64,000 nucleotides of DNA from Bryobacterales bacterium (lineage in GTDB: Bacteria; Acidobacteriota; Terriglobia; Bryobacterales; UBA6623), in contig JAPPMB010000078.1 of NCBI GenBank assembly GCA_028819255.1, forward strand, positions 173,586 through 237,585, read 5' to 3'. The translations under genes and the position numbers were made by a program. Of this stretch, positions 54,147 to 62,689 are shown piece after piece. The notes under the pieces were generated by a model. That model saw nothing but the letters and a program-made list of their open reading frames with translations. It had not been told where the DNA came from and did not search any database. Position 1 is the stretch's first letter, and the number at the start of each line of letters is the position of its first letter.

Positions 54147-55868
54147 TTATACGGGATGGCTTGCTGGCCGGGTCTTCCTTCCATTCAGCAGGGCACCGAC
54201 AAACGTGTACCGGACACCCCACTCGTAGCTCGCCAGGAGCACCAGCGTCGAACCCGACAGAAGAAGCGCGAACTTGGCGAGTCCCGGGAGGGGAACGGGC
54301 ACGAGAATCATCTGGCCGAGCATCACCAGCGGCAGGTGAGCCAGGTAAAGCCAGTACGAGGAATCCGACAGGTAGCGGAGCCGGGGCCGCTCGGCCGACA
54401 GAAACCGGCGACAGAGTCCCGACGCGCCAAAGATCATCAGCCAGCAGAACAGCGATTGGCCGAGCGCGGACAGTGTCCGCCGGGTCAATTCGTCCCCTGC
54501 GAGCTCGTAGCCGAAGGGGTCCATCGTCGAGATCGGCATGGCGAGCGGAAACAGCGCGACCGCGAGCGGCAAGAGGTACTGCCACCCCGTACCCAGCCGC
54601 CTCGCTGCCTCCGGAAAGGCGTACACCAGCGCGCCGAAGCCGAAAAACACCGCGTAGTACGCGAGGACGCTTGGAATCGGCAGCAAGCCGGCCGACGTGT
54701 CCGGTCCGAACCCCGGTATCACCCGTCCGGAGAACATCGCGCTGTGGACCAGCATCGTCAGCGGCACCAGCCAAAGCAGCGCTGCAGGAGAGGCCAAGGA
54801 CCACCAGGGCAGGCGGACGCCGCGCGCCAGTTTGGGAACGAAGGTGCATACGGCGACGAATCCAAGCGCGAGCCAGCAGAGGATCCAAAGGAACCATAGG
54901 TGATGAAGGGCAGGGAAGTACATCAGTCCGGCAAGGATCAGCCGCGCAAGCGTGCGGCTGGTTGCCCCAGCGGCGACCGGCTGTTCAAGACCAGCCTCGA
55001 CGGCCGAGTCAGTCGGACCGGCTCCGGTCTCGACCAGGAGCCGTCGCACTTCCCTCCTTCCGGCTTTCACGTCCTCGTATGCGACCCGCACTTCGAGCAT
55101 TCCCGCGATGGTCTCGACGGTCTCTTCGCCGTGCTTCAGGGAGTCCAGCGGTGTCTCGCCGTTCGCGTTGCGGGCGGTGGTGTCCGCTCCCGCCGCGACA
55201 AGCAACCTTGCGGTTTCGGTCCGCCCAAAGAACGCGGCCGCATGGAGGCTCGTGTCGAGTCCCGAGTAGCCGTACCTCGCGTTGAGGTTGGCCCCGGAAT
55301 CGATCAGGCTCGCGACGATCTCGGGGTGACCGTGGTTCACCGCCCACCCCATTGCTGTCTGTCGGTGAAAAGGGTCGGGCTCGTCGACCGGCCACCCGAG
55401 GTTCGTGAATCGCTGAACTTGTTCCAGGTCGCCCGCTGAGGCGGCTGCCCAAAGGTTCTGGCTGCTCTCCGGAACCCCGAACGTAGGGTTGGAGGCTGCG
55501 GCAAGGATCACCACCGCCCACATCGCCGGGACGATCGTCAGGCAGCCCAGTCCCAGGGGCAGGAGAATGCGCTTTGCCCTGTGCTTGGCCAGGCCCTTGG
55601 CTCCCCGCCTTTGCCAGAGCATGGCGGTGAAGAACCCGCTCAGGACGAAGAAGAGAGGCATGCGGAAGCCGTGAATGAAGGCAACCAGGGCCCCGAGCAC
55701 GGGCGAGGATGAGGGATCGACAACCGTCCATCCCGATTCGACATACGCCAAGGCGGCATGCAGTGCTATGCCAAGGAGCATCGCAAAGCCGCGGAGTGCG
55801 TCAAGATCGTGCCTCCGAGAGTCCACGCACCCGATTCTCCCACTTGCTCCAGGTTCGTGGGGGACCAT
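54147..55868 (-). CDS. Acyltransferase-3 family membrane protein with inserted ankyrin repeats
   Basis: Inner-membrane acyltransferase (573 aa) of the type-3/OpgC-like family, which O-acylates glycans or other exported molecules. It starts with the family signature 'RRHDLDALRGFAMLLGIALH' and 'FFVLSGFFTAML', plus RILLPLGLG before the third helix. After about four membrane helices an ankyrin block intervenes (about 133-245): 'NLWAAASAGDLEQVQRFTNL', 'TAMGWAVNHGHPEIVASLID', 'SLHAAAFFGRTETARLLVAA'. Then about seven more helices follow to the C-terminus. Ankyrin repeats normally bind proteins, so the insert may recruit a partner. The start is the ATG at 55868; a GTG at 55826 is possible. It is divergent from the epimerase gene and coupled downstream to an enolase-superfamily gene. 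Confidence 0.88.
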   Translation of the reverse strand: MVPHEPGASGRIGCVDSRRHDLDALRGFAMLLGIALHAALAYVESGWTVVDPSSSPVLGALVAFIHGFRMPLFFVLSGFFTAMLWQRRGAKGLAKHRAKRILLPLGLGCLTIVPAMWAVVILAAASNPTFGVPESSQNLWAAASAGDLEQVQRFTNLGWPVDEPDPFHRQTAMGWAVNHGHPEIVASLIDSGANLNARYGYSGLDTSLHAAAFFGRTETARLLVAAGADTTARNANGETPLDSLKHGEETVETIAGMLEVRVAYEDVKAGRREVRRLLVETGAGPTDSAVEAGLEQPVAAGATSRTLARLILAGLMYFPALHHLWFLWILCWLALGFVAVCTFVPKLARGVRLPWWSLASPAALLWLVPLTMLVHSAMFSGRVIPGFGPDTSAGLLPIPSVLAYYAVFFGFGALVYAFPEAARRLGTGWQYLLPLAVALFPLAMPISTMDPFGYELAGDELTRRTLSALGQSLFCWLMIFGASGLCRRFLSAERPRLRYLSDSSYWLYLAHLPLVMLGQMILVPVPLPGLAKFALLLSGSTLVLLASYEWGVRYTFVGALLNGRKTRPASHPV

Positions 55869-55956
55869 TCTGGTGGGTGGCCGGCGTGCCTGCCTGGGAC
55901 AGCCGCCGGGACCCGGTCGGACACCCGCCGGGCACGGCTGCCGAACGGGCCGCGAT

Positions 55957-57045
55957 ATGCTTGCGGGAGTGCGAATCAACTGGATTCTCCCGTTCGTCCT
56001 GGCGGCCTGTGCCACGAGTCCGCCGCCGGCCAACTATGTGGTGGAGTCCGCCGCAAGCATCGACGCCTCGGCAACGGAGCTGATCATCCTGCGGGATGAG
56101 GCCGGCGGCATCGAGGCCGCAGTCTCGCCGAGCAGGGGCGGCGAGTTGGCTGGCTTGCGAGTGCTGCATAGCGGAGCGTGGCTGGAGACCCTCCAGTTGG
56201 CCCGCGACTATTCTCCCCGCGAGGGATTCGGCGGTAAGGGGCCGTTTCTCTGGCCGGCCACCGGCCGCAGTTTTCCGCCGGACCTTGAGGAGCGAAGAGA
56301 GGCCGGCGAGAGCTTCGATCGAGGGGCCTACGTGCACGGCGGCGTCCGGCGCGAGATGCCGATCCACGGCTTCGCCAGGGACTTGCCGTGGCAGTTGGAG
56401 GAGGCCGTGGCCGACGCAGGGTCGGCCCGCGCGCTGCTCAGTCTTCACGACGATTCCGAAACTCGTGAAATGTACCCGTTCGGATTTCGTTGCAGTGTCG
56501 AGTACGTCGTCCAGGGCGGGGCGCTCGAACTCCGCTATCTCGTGCGGGCGGCCGCCGGGAATGAGGAGCCGATGTTCTTCTCGATCGGAAACCACATCAC
56601 GTTCCGGGCTCCCCTGGTGCATGGGAGCGATCCGGCCGCGATGGTCCTGAAGAGTCCGTCGAGCGTGGAGATCCTCAAGACGGGCTACGGGATCCCGACC
56701 GGGGAGACACGCCCCCTGTCATACGCCGACGGATTCGAGCTGGGCGACTACCCGCCCCTGGTCGCGACCTCGCTGACGGGATACCCGGAGGGCAGCGACC
56801 CCTACATCGAATACGGCGATCCGGCCGGATTGACGATGCGCATTTCGCACAGCGCCAGTTCCATTCCCCCGCAACCGGTCATCCTGTTCAATGTCTGGGG
56901 CGACGTGCGGGCGGGATTCTTCAGCCCGGAGCCTTGGGTCGGCCTCCAGAACTCCCTTGTCCGGCGTCAGGGCCTGATTTATCTGGACGCGGACGAGGAG
57001 TTCCGCTGGACCGTTCGCGTCGAATGCACAAGGGAGAGCGAGTAG
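55957..57045 (+). CDS. Lipoprotein aldose 1-epimerase-like protein
   Basis: Exported aldose epimerase/mutarotase-like protein (362 aa). From the ATG at 55957 or GTG at 55969, a short hydrophobic N-terminus ends in the lipobox 'VLAAC', so it is probably lipid-anchored. The beta-sandwich core has 'MPIHGFARDLPW' with one catalytic-type His and 'SIGNHITFRAPLV' with a second. A Glu near the C-terminal part (for example in 'YPEGSDPYIEYGD') could be the general base, but its identity is unsure. GalM-like enzymes interconvert alpha and beta anomers of hexoses. An exported anchored version beside a glucokinase suggests handling of incoming sugars (inference). Confidence 0.85.
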   Translation: MLAGVRINWILPFVLAACATSPPPANYVVESAASIDASATELIILRDEAGGIEAAVSPSRGGELAGLRVLHSGAWLETLQLARDYSPREGFGGKGPFLWPATGRSFPPDLEERREAGESFDRGAYVHGGVRREMPIHGFARDLPWQLEEAVADAGSARALLSLHDDSETREMYPFGFRCSVEYVVQGGALELRYLVRAAAGNEEPMFFSIGNHITFRAPLVHGSDPAAMVLKSPSSVEILKTGYGIPTGETRPLSYADGFELGDYPPLVATSLTGYPEGSDPYIEYGDPAGLTMRISHSASSIPPQPVILFNVWGDVRAGFFSPEPWVGLQNSLVRRQGLIYLDADEEFRWTVRVECTRESE

Positions 57046-57176
57046 GCCTGTCCGGCTGCCGCCGTCCCATCCGCGGGGATGGAGTGCCTCGTTGTTCCGC
57101 ACCGGCGGGTGCCCCCGCGGTCCCAACCGGTCCGGCGCCGGTTCGTCGGCTGGTAACATCCGTATCGGGGAGTTCG

Positions 57177-57908
57177 ATGGCGGAGGATGGAGCATCGGGT
57201 CCGCGGACACTGGCCATAGACATCGGCGGATCCGGGCTCAAGATCATGGCGCTTGGCCCGTCGGGGGAGCCGCTCAACGACCGCTCTCGCTGCAAGACGC
57301 CGAAGCCTGCGACTCCCGGCGCAGTTCTCGCTGAACTGGAGCGGATGGTCGTCGGCCAGCCTGAATTCGACCGGGTTGCGGCGGGTTTTCCAGGCGTCCT
57401 CGCCCAAGGTGTCACGCTCACGGCGGCCAACCTGCATCCGGGGTGGATCGGGTTCGACCTCGGCGCGGAACTGGAGGCGATGACCGGCAAGCCGGCCCGG
57501 GTGGCCAACGACGCTGATGTCCAGGGACTGGCCGTAATCCAGGGCTCCGGAGTGGAGTTCGTGCTGACGCTCGGCACTGGCCTTGGATCGGCGCTGTACG
57601 TCGACACACGGCTCGTCCCGAACCTCGAGATTGCCCACCACGTGTTCAAGGACAACCAGACGTATGAGGAGTGCCTCGGGAAGCCTGCGCTGCGGCGATT
57701 GGGGAAGGCAGCCTGGAACCGTTGCTTGGTTGAGGCCGTGGATCAGCTGGAGAAGGCGTTCAACTACGGCAGGCTGTACATCGGAGGCGGAAACTCGTCC
57801 AAGGTCAAGAAGAAGAAGCTGCCCGGAAACGTCAAGATCGTCTCCAACGTTGCCGGTCTGCTGGGCTGTATCCGGCTGTGGGATGCCGATGTGGCTCCGA
57901 CGGTCTAG
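57177..57908 (+). CDS. ppgK: Polyphosphate/ATP glucokinase (ROK family)
   Basis: Cytoplasmic ROK-family glucokinase (243 aa) of the polyphosphate-dependent type. The phosphate loop 'AIDIGGSGLK' lies at residues 13-22, a catalytic Asp in 'VANDADVQG' (about D112), and the adenosine/phosphate-binding 'LTLGTGLGSAL' near 128. The family feature 'IAHHVFKDNQTYEECLGKPAL' replaces the ROK zinc-finger segment, and 'YIGGGNSSKV' follows. The length of about 245 and the missing ROK HTH domain match PPGK of Actinobacteria and Acidobacteria. Start ATG 57177, preceded by GGGGAG and a TAACAT box. Next to the epimerase gene on the same strand, so a sugar-entry unit is likely. A hairpin lies between its stop and the convergent apbE stop. 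Confidence 0.88.
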   Translation: MAEDGASGPRTLAIDIGGSGLKIMALGPSGEPLNDRSRCKTPKPATPGAVLAELERMVVGQPEFDRVAAGFPGVLAQGVTLTAANLHPGWIGFDLGAELEAMTGKPARVANDADVQGLAVIQGSGVEFVLTLGTGLGSALYVDTRLVPNLEIAHHVFKDNQTYEECLGKPALRRLGKAAWNRCLVEAVDQLEKAFNYGRLYIGGGNSSKVKKKKLPGNVKIVSNVAGLLGCIRLWDADVAPTV

Positions 57909-57929
57909 CAGGTCCGGCGCCTCGGACTG
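57909..57929. terminator. Hairpin between convergent glucokinase and apbE genes
   Basis: GTCCG-GCGCCT-CGGAC (57912-57927), extendable by wobble or a bulge to include CAG/CTG, lies exactly in the 23-bp gap between the two stop codons. It could serve both directions. Confidence 0.45.
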
Positions 57930-57931
57930 CG

Positions 57932-58951
57932 TCATCGTTCGGCCGCCGCCGGGGATCTACCTGATGACCAGTAGACGAGCACGTCATTGCGACGCCGAAG
58001 GAGCGATTCCGCTCCAGACTGGCCCAGGGAGATCAGGGCGGTTGCCAGGCCATCCGCCTCCATCGCCGTAGCGGCGACGACAGTGGCCGCCAGGGCCGTG
58101 TCCGTGCATCCGTTGCCGGCGCGCGAGACGATGTGCGAGCACCGACCGCCGGGAACCAGGTAGTACCGATCTCGGCTGCCGGACGTGGAGATCCCCTGAT
58201 TGGCGATCTTCACGCAGGACTCGATCGATCCGGGTGGACCGTGTCTGTCCAGGCCGATCCGCCAGCCGTCCTCCGACGGAGGCGGGTCGCCCACCGCAAT
58301 GTCTCCCGCCACTGCCACCATAGCCCGATGCACGCCGGCCCGCCGCAGCGCGTCCAGCGCCTCGTCGGCCGCGTACCCTTTGGCGATGCCGCCCAGGTCG
58401 AGCTGCAGACCACGGATGGTGAACGCGATGCTCAGATTCGATGCGTCCAGCTCCACGTGCGACCAGCCTGTGCGGCGCCAGGCTTTCCGCAACCGGTCCT
58501 CCGAGGGCGCGCCGCGGCCCCAGCCCTCACCGCGAAGGAGTCGTGTGACACGGCCCAGCGTCGGGTCGAATGCGCCGCCGGACTCCCTGGCCAGCCGCAG
58601 CGCCTGGGCGAGCAACCGTGCGAACTCGGGCGACACCGGGGTCGGCTCGCGCCACGCGAGCCGTTCGACCCGTCGCAGCTCCGACCCGCTGTCATAGCTC
58701 GAGAACCGCCGCGTCACGGTCTCCACGCGGTCGAACGCCCGCCGGAACACCTGTGGAGGATCGACACCGGCGGGAAAGTACGCGCTGATCCGCACGACTA
58801 CGCCCATGTGCGGTTCCTCGGCGACGAGAAGCCGCAAGTCCGGGTCGGCGCCGGGCGCCGCCTGTGCCGGGGCTGGGAAGCTCGCGAACGCGAGGCAGAC
58901 TAGGGAGGCCGCTAGGCTATTCCTTGCCGGCCGCCGAATTCCAGTAGGCAT
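57932..58951 (-). CDS. apbE: FAD:protein FMN transferase (ApbE family)
   Basis: Exported flavin transferase (339 aa) that attaches FMN to threonine of periplasmic or membrane flavoproteins. A signal peptide ('SLAASLVCLAFASFPAPAQA') follows the ATG at 58951; the ORF track start at 59338 is a shadow extension. Family residues: 'FDPTLGRV' (about 150), the FAD/Mg2+ signature 'DLGGIAKGYAADEAL' (about 205), 'GDIAVGD' and the C-terminal 'TDTALAATVVAATAMEADGLATAL'. No Rnf/Nqr or other flavoprotein substrate gene is nearby. The start overlaps the end of the cytochrome-SUMF1 gene by 35 bp, so the two are co-transcribed and possibly coupled. Confidence 0.92.
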   Translation of the reverse strand: MPTGIRRPARNSLAASLVCLAFASFPAPAQAAPGADPDLRLLVAEEPHMGVVVRISAYFPAGVDPPQVFRRAFDRVETVTRRFSSYDSGSELRRVERLAWREPTPVSPEFARLLAQALRLARESGGAFDPTLGRVTRLLRGEGWGRGAPSEDRLRKAWRRTGWSHVELDASNLSIAFTIRGLQLDLGGIAKGYAADEALDALRRAGVHRAMVAVAGDIAVGDPPPSEDGWRIGLDRHGPPGSIESCVKIANQGISTSGSRDRYYLVPGGRCSHIVSRAGNGCTDTALAATVVAATAMEADGLATALISLGQSGAESLLRRRNDVLVYWSSGRSPAAAER

Positions 58952-60260
58952 ACATCTCTTCCGCAGGCGGAATCCTGACCGGCCGGACCAGGCGAAAGCC
59001 GAGCCACTGGGCGTCGGTGTGGTACCAGATGCTCTTGGGCAGCTGCGGATCCTGCATCTTCCAGGCCTCGTCGGATGCGCGGCGGGAACCACAGCGCAGC
59101 GCCGGCGCATCATCCATCCACGACCCGCCCCGCACCACTCGCGGGTACAGGGCGTCCGCCCGCGCCCATGGATTGACGTCGGATCCCGGCCCCGTGCCGT
59201 ACAAGGGCTCGTAGCGGTCCAGAGTCCATTCCCAGACGTTTCCGTGCATGTCATGCAGCCCCCACGCATTGGGCCGCTTGGTTCCCACGGGCTGGTACTG
59301 CGCGCCGCTGTTGTCCCAGTACCACGCGTGCTCGGCAAGGGAAGCGGGGTCTTCTCCGAAAGAGTAGGCTTCGCGGGATCCCGCCCGGCAGGCGTATTCC
59401 CACTCGGCCTCGGTGGGCAGGCGGTAGAAGCGGCCGGTCTTGGCGCTGAGCCACTGGGCGTACTTGCTGGCGGCGTGCTGCGTCATGCTGATCGCGGGGT
59501 ATCCGCCGATTCCCATGCCGAAGCTCATCTCCATGTAGGGAGGAGTGGGACTCGACACCGCTGCGACGAGGTCGTCGGGATCGATGAAGCCTTCCGATGA
59601 CCGCAGCATGAATCCGCGGAACTCGTCCCAGGTCACCTCGCGCGCTCCCATCCAGAACCCGTCGAGGCGGACCTCCGACCGCGGTCCCTCGTCCGGGTTC
59701 CGGCCCTGCTCGCCGTCCGGCGTTCCCCGCACGAGAGTGCCCGGGGGGATCGGAACCATCCGGAAGACGGCATCATCGCCCGGGACCGATTCCTCGTAGG
59801 CGGCGAAGTCTTCGTCCCGGCTGCGCCGAGCGATTCGGCTGTGGATCTCCCGGACGACTGCCATTTCGGCGCGGTCCTCCGCCCGCATGGCCCCGGCCGT
59901 CGGGGTCTGCAGCGGCCCGGTCCACGGCGCTCCTTCGAGAATCCACGCCCGCATGGCCGAAAGTTCGGCCTGCGAGACGCGAGGGCCCGTCGGAGGCATG
60001 GTTCCCAGTGCGCCGTCCGGAAGCATCAGGCGGGACAGCAGCGGACTGGCGCCGGGGTCGCCGGCGACGACGGCCGGCCCTCCCGTCCCGCCCCTGAGGG
60101 CGTCCTCTTGGGACTCAATGCTGAGACCGCCCAGAGCGTTCGACGCCTGATGGCACGTGAGGCAGCGCTCCTGGAGCAGGGGGCGGATCTCGGCGTCGAA
60201 GTCCACGGCCGGCAAGGCCACCCGAGAGGCAGTCAGGGTTACTAGGACAAGCCGGCGCAC
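58917..60260 (-). CDS. Cytochrome c (PSD1-type) fused to a SUMF1/formylglycine-like domain
   Basis: Exported two-domain protein (447 aa). From a GTG at 60260, a signal-like N-terminus leads to a c-type heme site CLTCH near residue 35 and a PSD1/Planctomycetes cytochrome module ('MPPTGPRVSQAELSAMRAWI', about 25-110). A SUMF1/FGE-sulfatase-like domain occupies about 165-440 ('MVPIPPGTLVRGT', 'FWMGAREVTWDEF', 'RLPTEAEWEYACRAG', 'NVWEWTLDRY', 'RGGSWMDD', 'LGFRLVRP'). True sulfatase-activating FGEs have a C-x-x-x-x-C pair just after the GGS motif; here that segment reads MDDAPALRC, so it is probably not a sulfatase maturase. It begins 2 nt after the oxidoreductase stop and overlaps apbE. Confidence 0.85.
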   Translation of the reverse strand: MRRLVLVTLTASRVALPAVDFDAEIRPLLQERCLTCHQASNALGGLSIESQEDALRGGTGGPAVVAGDPGASPLLSRLMLPDGALGTMPPTGPRVSQAELSAMRAWILEGAPWTGPLQTPTAGAMRAEDRAEMAVVREIHSRIARRSRDEDFAAYEESVPGDDAVFRMVPIPPGTLVRGTPDGEQGRNPDEGPRSEVRLDGFWMGAREVTWDEFRGFMLRSSEGFIDPDDLVAAVSSPTPPYMEMSFGMGIGGYPAISMTQHAASKYAQWLSAKTGRFYRLPTEAEWEYACRAGSREAYSFGEDPASLAEHAWYWDNSGAQYQPVGTKRPNAWGLHDMHGNVWEWTLDRYEPLYGTGPGSDVNPWARADALYPRVVRGGSWMDDAPALRCGSRRASDEAWKMQDPQLPKSIWYHTDAQWLGFRLVRPVRIPPAEEMYAYWNSAAGKE

Positions 60261-60262
60261 GG

Positions 60263-61558
60263 TTAGACGAACTTGGTCTGGCCTGGGCGTGCAAGAGGAG
60301 GAACATCGTGTGCCATGTCCCAGCTCAGGTTGTCCGGGAACCGTTTCTCCTGCGACTCCATGCCCTGGACCCACGTGAGCTGCTGGCCGGTGTACGCGGC
60401 TGTCCGGCCGAGGATCGCGAGCTGCGTGCTGTGTGCCATCCGCACGCCGTCGTTGACCGGCTCGCCCCGCCGGATGGCCCGGAACAGCACGTCGTGCTCT
60501 TCCTGGTACATGTTGTTCTGCTGGCCCCGGAACACCCACGGGTTCTCGCCCTCGATCCGCGGCAGGAGCCCGCGGCCGATCGTGAGCCTGCCCTTGGTTC
60601 CGAGAACGTAGTCGGCGTTCTCTCGGTGGCAGCCGGCAATCTGGCGGCATCCCATGAACGCCCGGACTCCGCCGGGGTAGAGGTAGTTCACCTCGAAGTG
60701 ATCGAATATGTTGCCGTCGTGGGCCGGAATCTGGCGGCCGCCGACCGCCACGCAGCTTTCCGGCGGCTTGTCTCCCATGACCCAGGCGATCTTGTCCACG
60801 CTGTGGACGGCCTGCTCCACCAGACCGTCGCCGCAGGTCCAGACGAAGTTGTACCAGTTGCGAATCTGCCACTCGACATCGCTCATGCCGAGCGGCCGCT
60901 CGTAGGCCGGCGGCATCGGCTTCACCGGGTTTGTGTAGTACGTCGCGTAGTACGCCACCACGTCCCCGATCGCGCCCGAGCGCACTTGCTCCACAGCCTC
61001 CGCGACCATGTTGTTGTAGCGCCAGCAGAAACCTGCCACGAGCGACAGATGCTTGCTCTCCGACATTTGCACCGTCTCCAGGACGGACCGGACTCCCGGA
61101 CTATCGACGGCCATGGGCTTCTCGCAAAACACGTGCTTGCCCGCCTCGATGCACGCCCGCAGATGTGCCGGACGGAACCCGGGAGGGGTGGCGAGCAGGA
61201 CCACGTCCACGTCGCTGTCGATCACGGACTGGTAGGCGTCAAGCCCCAGGAACCGGCCCTTCCTGCCAACGCGAACCTTGTCCGTGCCCTCGTGACGCTT
61301 CCCTACCGCTTCCAGGCACGCTTCCACTCTCTCGGAGTCGATGTCCGCCACCGCGGTGAGCACGGCGTAGTCGTCCGCCTGCAGGGCTTGTGCCGCCGCG
61401 CCCGTGCCCCGGCCGCCGCAACCAATCAGGCCGACCTTGATTTCCTGGCTGATCCCCTGGCCGCGCAGCAGAGTGCCCGCTCCCGCCGTCGCGGCGGCAC
61501 TCTGCAGAAACGTGCGCCGCGACGAGTTCGCGGCAGGTTCCGCTTGTTTGTGTGGCAT
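60263..61558 (-). CDS. Tat-exported Gfo/Idh/MocA oxidoreductase
   Basis: NAD(P)-dependent sugar oxidoreductase-family protein (431 aa). A Tat signal 'SSRRTFLQSAAATAGAG' follows the ATG at 61558, so the enzyme is exported folded, probably with its cofactor. The Rossmann motif is 'VGLIGCGGRGTGAAAQAL' (about 40-57). The family's 'EKPMA' lysine motif is in 'HVFCEKPMAV' near 140, and the substrate domain with 'CGDGLVEQAVHSVDKIAWVM' gives the probable catalytic His/Lys/Asp set. Many Acidobacteriota and Planctomycetes carry large sets of such exported members; their substrates are mostly unknown. First gene of a tight minus-strand run with the cytochrome-SUMF1 protein and ApbE. Confidence 0.92.
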   Translation of the reverse strand: MPHKQAEPAANSSRRTFLQSAAATAGAGTLLRGQGISQEIKVGLIGCGGRGTGAAAQALQADDYAVLTAVADIDSERVEACLEAVGKRHEGTDKVRVGRKGRFLGLDAYQSVIDSDVDVVLLATPPGFRPAHLRACIEAGKHVFCEKPMAVDSPGVRSVLETVQMSESKHLSLVAGFCWRYNNMVAEAVEQVRSGAIGDVVAYYATYYTNPVKPMPPAYERPLGMSDVEWQIRNWYNFVWTCGDGLVEQAVHSVDKIAWVMGDKPPESCVAVGGRQIPAHDGNIFDHFEVNYLYPGGVRAFMGCRQIAGCHRENADYVLGTKGRLTIGRGLLPRIEGENPWVFRGQQNNMYQEEHDVLFRAIRRGEPVNDGVRMAHSTQLAILGRTAAYTGQQLTWVQGMESQEKRFPDNLSWDMAHDVPPLARPGQTKFV

Positions 61559-61740
61559 TTCGGTTCTCCATCCTTGCACTGTCTCTGACACCGCGCTGCT
61601 TCCTGTCTCATTCTGGGGGATTTGGGCCGTCGCTGCCAGGCCGCGGGCACCGGCAGACCGCAGGGTGCGCAGGCGGACCGGCTCTTCCGCAGCGCCGGGC
61701 GTACCATGAGGACAGACCCGGGCACCCGGCGCTCGAGACG

Positions 61741-62664
61741 ATGAGGCGATTCTCCGACTCGGGAAGATTCCAGTGGTGCGCAGCCGCGCAGCCGCCGGCG
61801 GCTGGCCTTCTCGTCCTCGCGCTGCTCGCCGCTTCCTTGAGTGCCCAGTCCCGTCCGGAGGGGCCCGCCGCCGAGGACGGCCAGGCGCCCGGCCCTTCGC
61901 TGGAGCTTGTGAACCTGGATCTGCTGGACAGCCGAGACGGGTTTGCGATCCCTCCGGACAGTCGGTATCTGCCCGGCGAGCGAGTCCACGTCTATTTCCA
62001 GATCAAGGGATACCACGTCGGCGCGGCTGACCGGATCCTGCTGCGTTACGAGCTCGATGCACTGGACCCCGACGGGAGGCGATTCTACACTCCTTTCTCC
62101 GGGGGCTACGACACGGAACTGGCTCCGCAGGACGAGAACTGGATGCCGGTGGTCCGGTACTCGCCCCGGATTCCCGATCACGCAGGAGCCGGGACGTACG
62201 TCGTTCAGATCTCCGTGCATGACGTCCTCGCAGGCGAATCGCTCGATGCCGAGGTGCCAATCCATGTCGAGGGAGAGTTCGTGGAGCGGTCCGACCGGCT
62301 CGTCGTCCGGGACTTTCGATTCTCACGGGCCGAGCACGGCGATCCCCTCCCGAGCGCCGAATTCGGTCCGGGAGACGAGATCTGGGCCCGGTTCTTCATC
62401 ACCGGATACGAGATTCGGGAGAACAACACGTTCAACGTGGAATCCGACGCCTGGGTCGTTGATGCCGAGGGCAAGAGACTGTTTGCGTTCCAGTCCAGCA
62501 GCGAGGAGGGCAGGCCGTTCTACGCGCGCCTCTGGCTGCCGGCGCGGCTGCGTCTGGACCTCTCCAGCAACGTCGGTCCCGGGCAGTATACGGTTGTCCT
62601 CCGACTGCGTGACCGGGTCGCCGGGGTCGAGGCGACCCAGCGATACAGCTTCCGGGTCCGCTGA
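61741..62664 (+). CDS. Secreted protein of unknown function
   Basis: Exported protein (307 aa) that I do not recognise. The ATG at 61741 gives a basic N-terminus and a hydrophobic segment ('AAGLLVLALLAASLSAQ') with a signal-peptidase-like site. The mature part looks like two successive beta-sandwich (Ig/C2-like) domains: about 50-165 ('GERVHVYFQIKGYHVGA' and 'GTYVVQISVHDVLAGESL') and about 180-305 ('GDEIWARFFITGYEIREN' and 'GQYTVVLRLRDRVAGVEA'). The repeated pattern 'G(D/E)xx(H/W)xxFxI(K/T)GY' in both halves points to an internal duplication. No catalytic motif is visible. It is followed 25 nt later by the redoxin gene, which has its own promoter-like box. Confidence 0.7.
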   Translation: MRRFSDSGRFQWCAAAQPPAAGLLVLALLAASLSAQSRPEGPAAEDGQAPGPSLELVNLDLLDSRDGFAIPPDSRYLPGERVHVYFQIKGYHVGAADRILLRYELDALDPDGRRFYTPFSGGYDTELAPQDENWMPVVRYSPRIPDHAGAGTYVVQISVHDVLAGESLDAEVPIHVEGEFVERSDRLVVRDFRFSRAEHGDPLPSAEFGPGDEIWARFFITGYEIRENNTFNVESDAWVVDAEGKRLFAFQSSSEEGRPFYARLWLPARLRLDLSSNVGPGQYTVVLRLRDRVAGVEATQRYSFRVR

Positions 62665-62677
62665 GTCCCCGCGGCGG

Positions 62678-62683
62678 TATAAT
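62678..62683 (+). promoter_or_regulatory. Consensus -10 box TATAAT of the redoxin gene
   Basis: A perfect TATAAT 6 nt before the GTG at 62690. A start point about 7 nt downstream would coincide with the initiation codon, so a leaderless transcript is predicted. The -35 region is weak. Confidence 0.5.
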
Positions 62684-62689
62684 CTCGAC

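Noticed and set aside
58917-60260. Calling the SUMF1-like protein the sulfatase-activating enzyme
   Set aside because: The paired catalytic cysteines following the GGS motif are not conserved.
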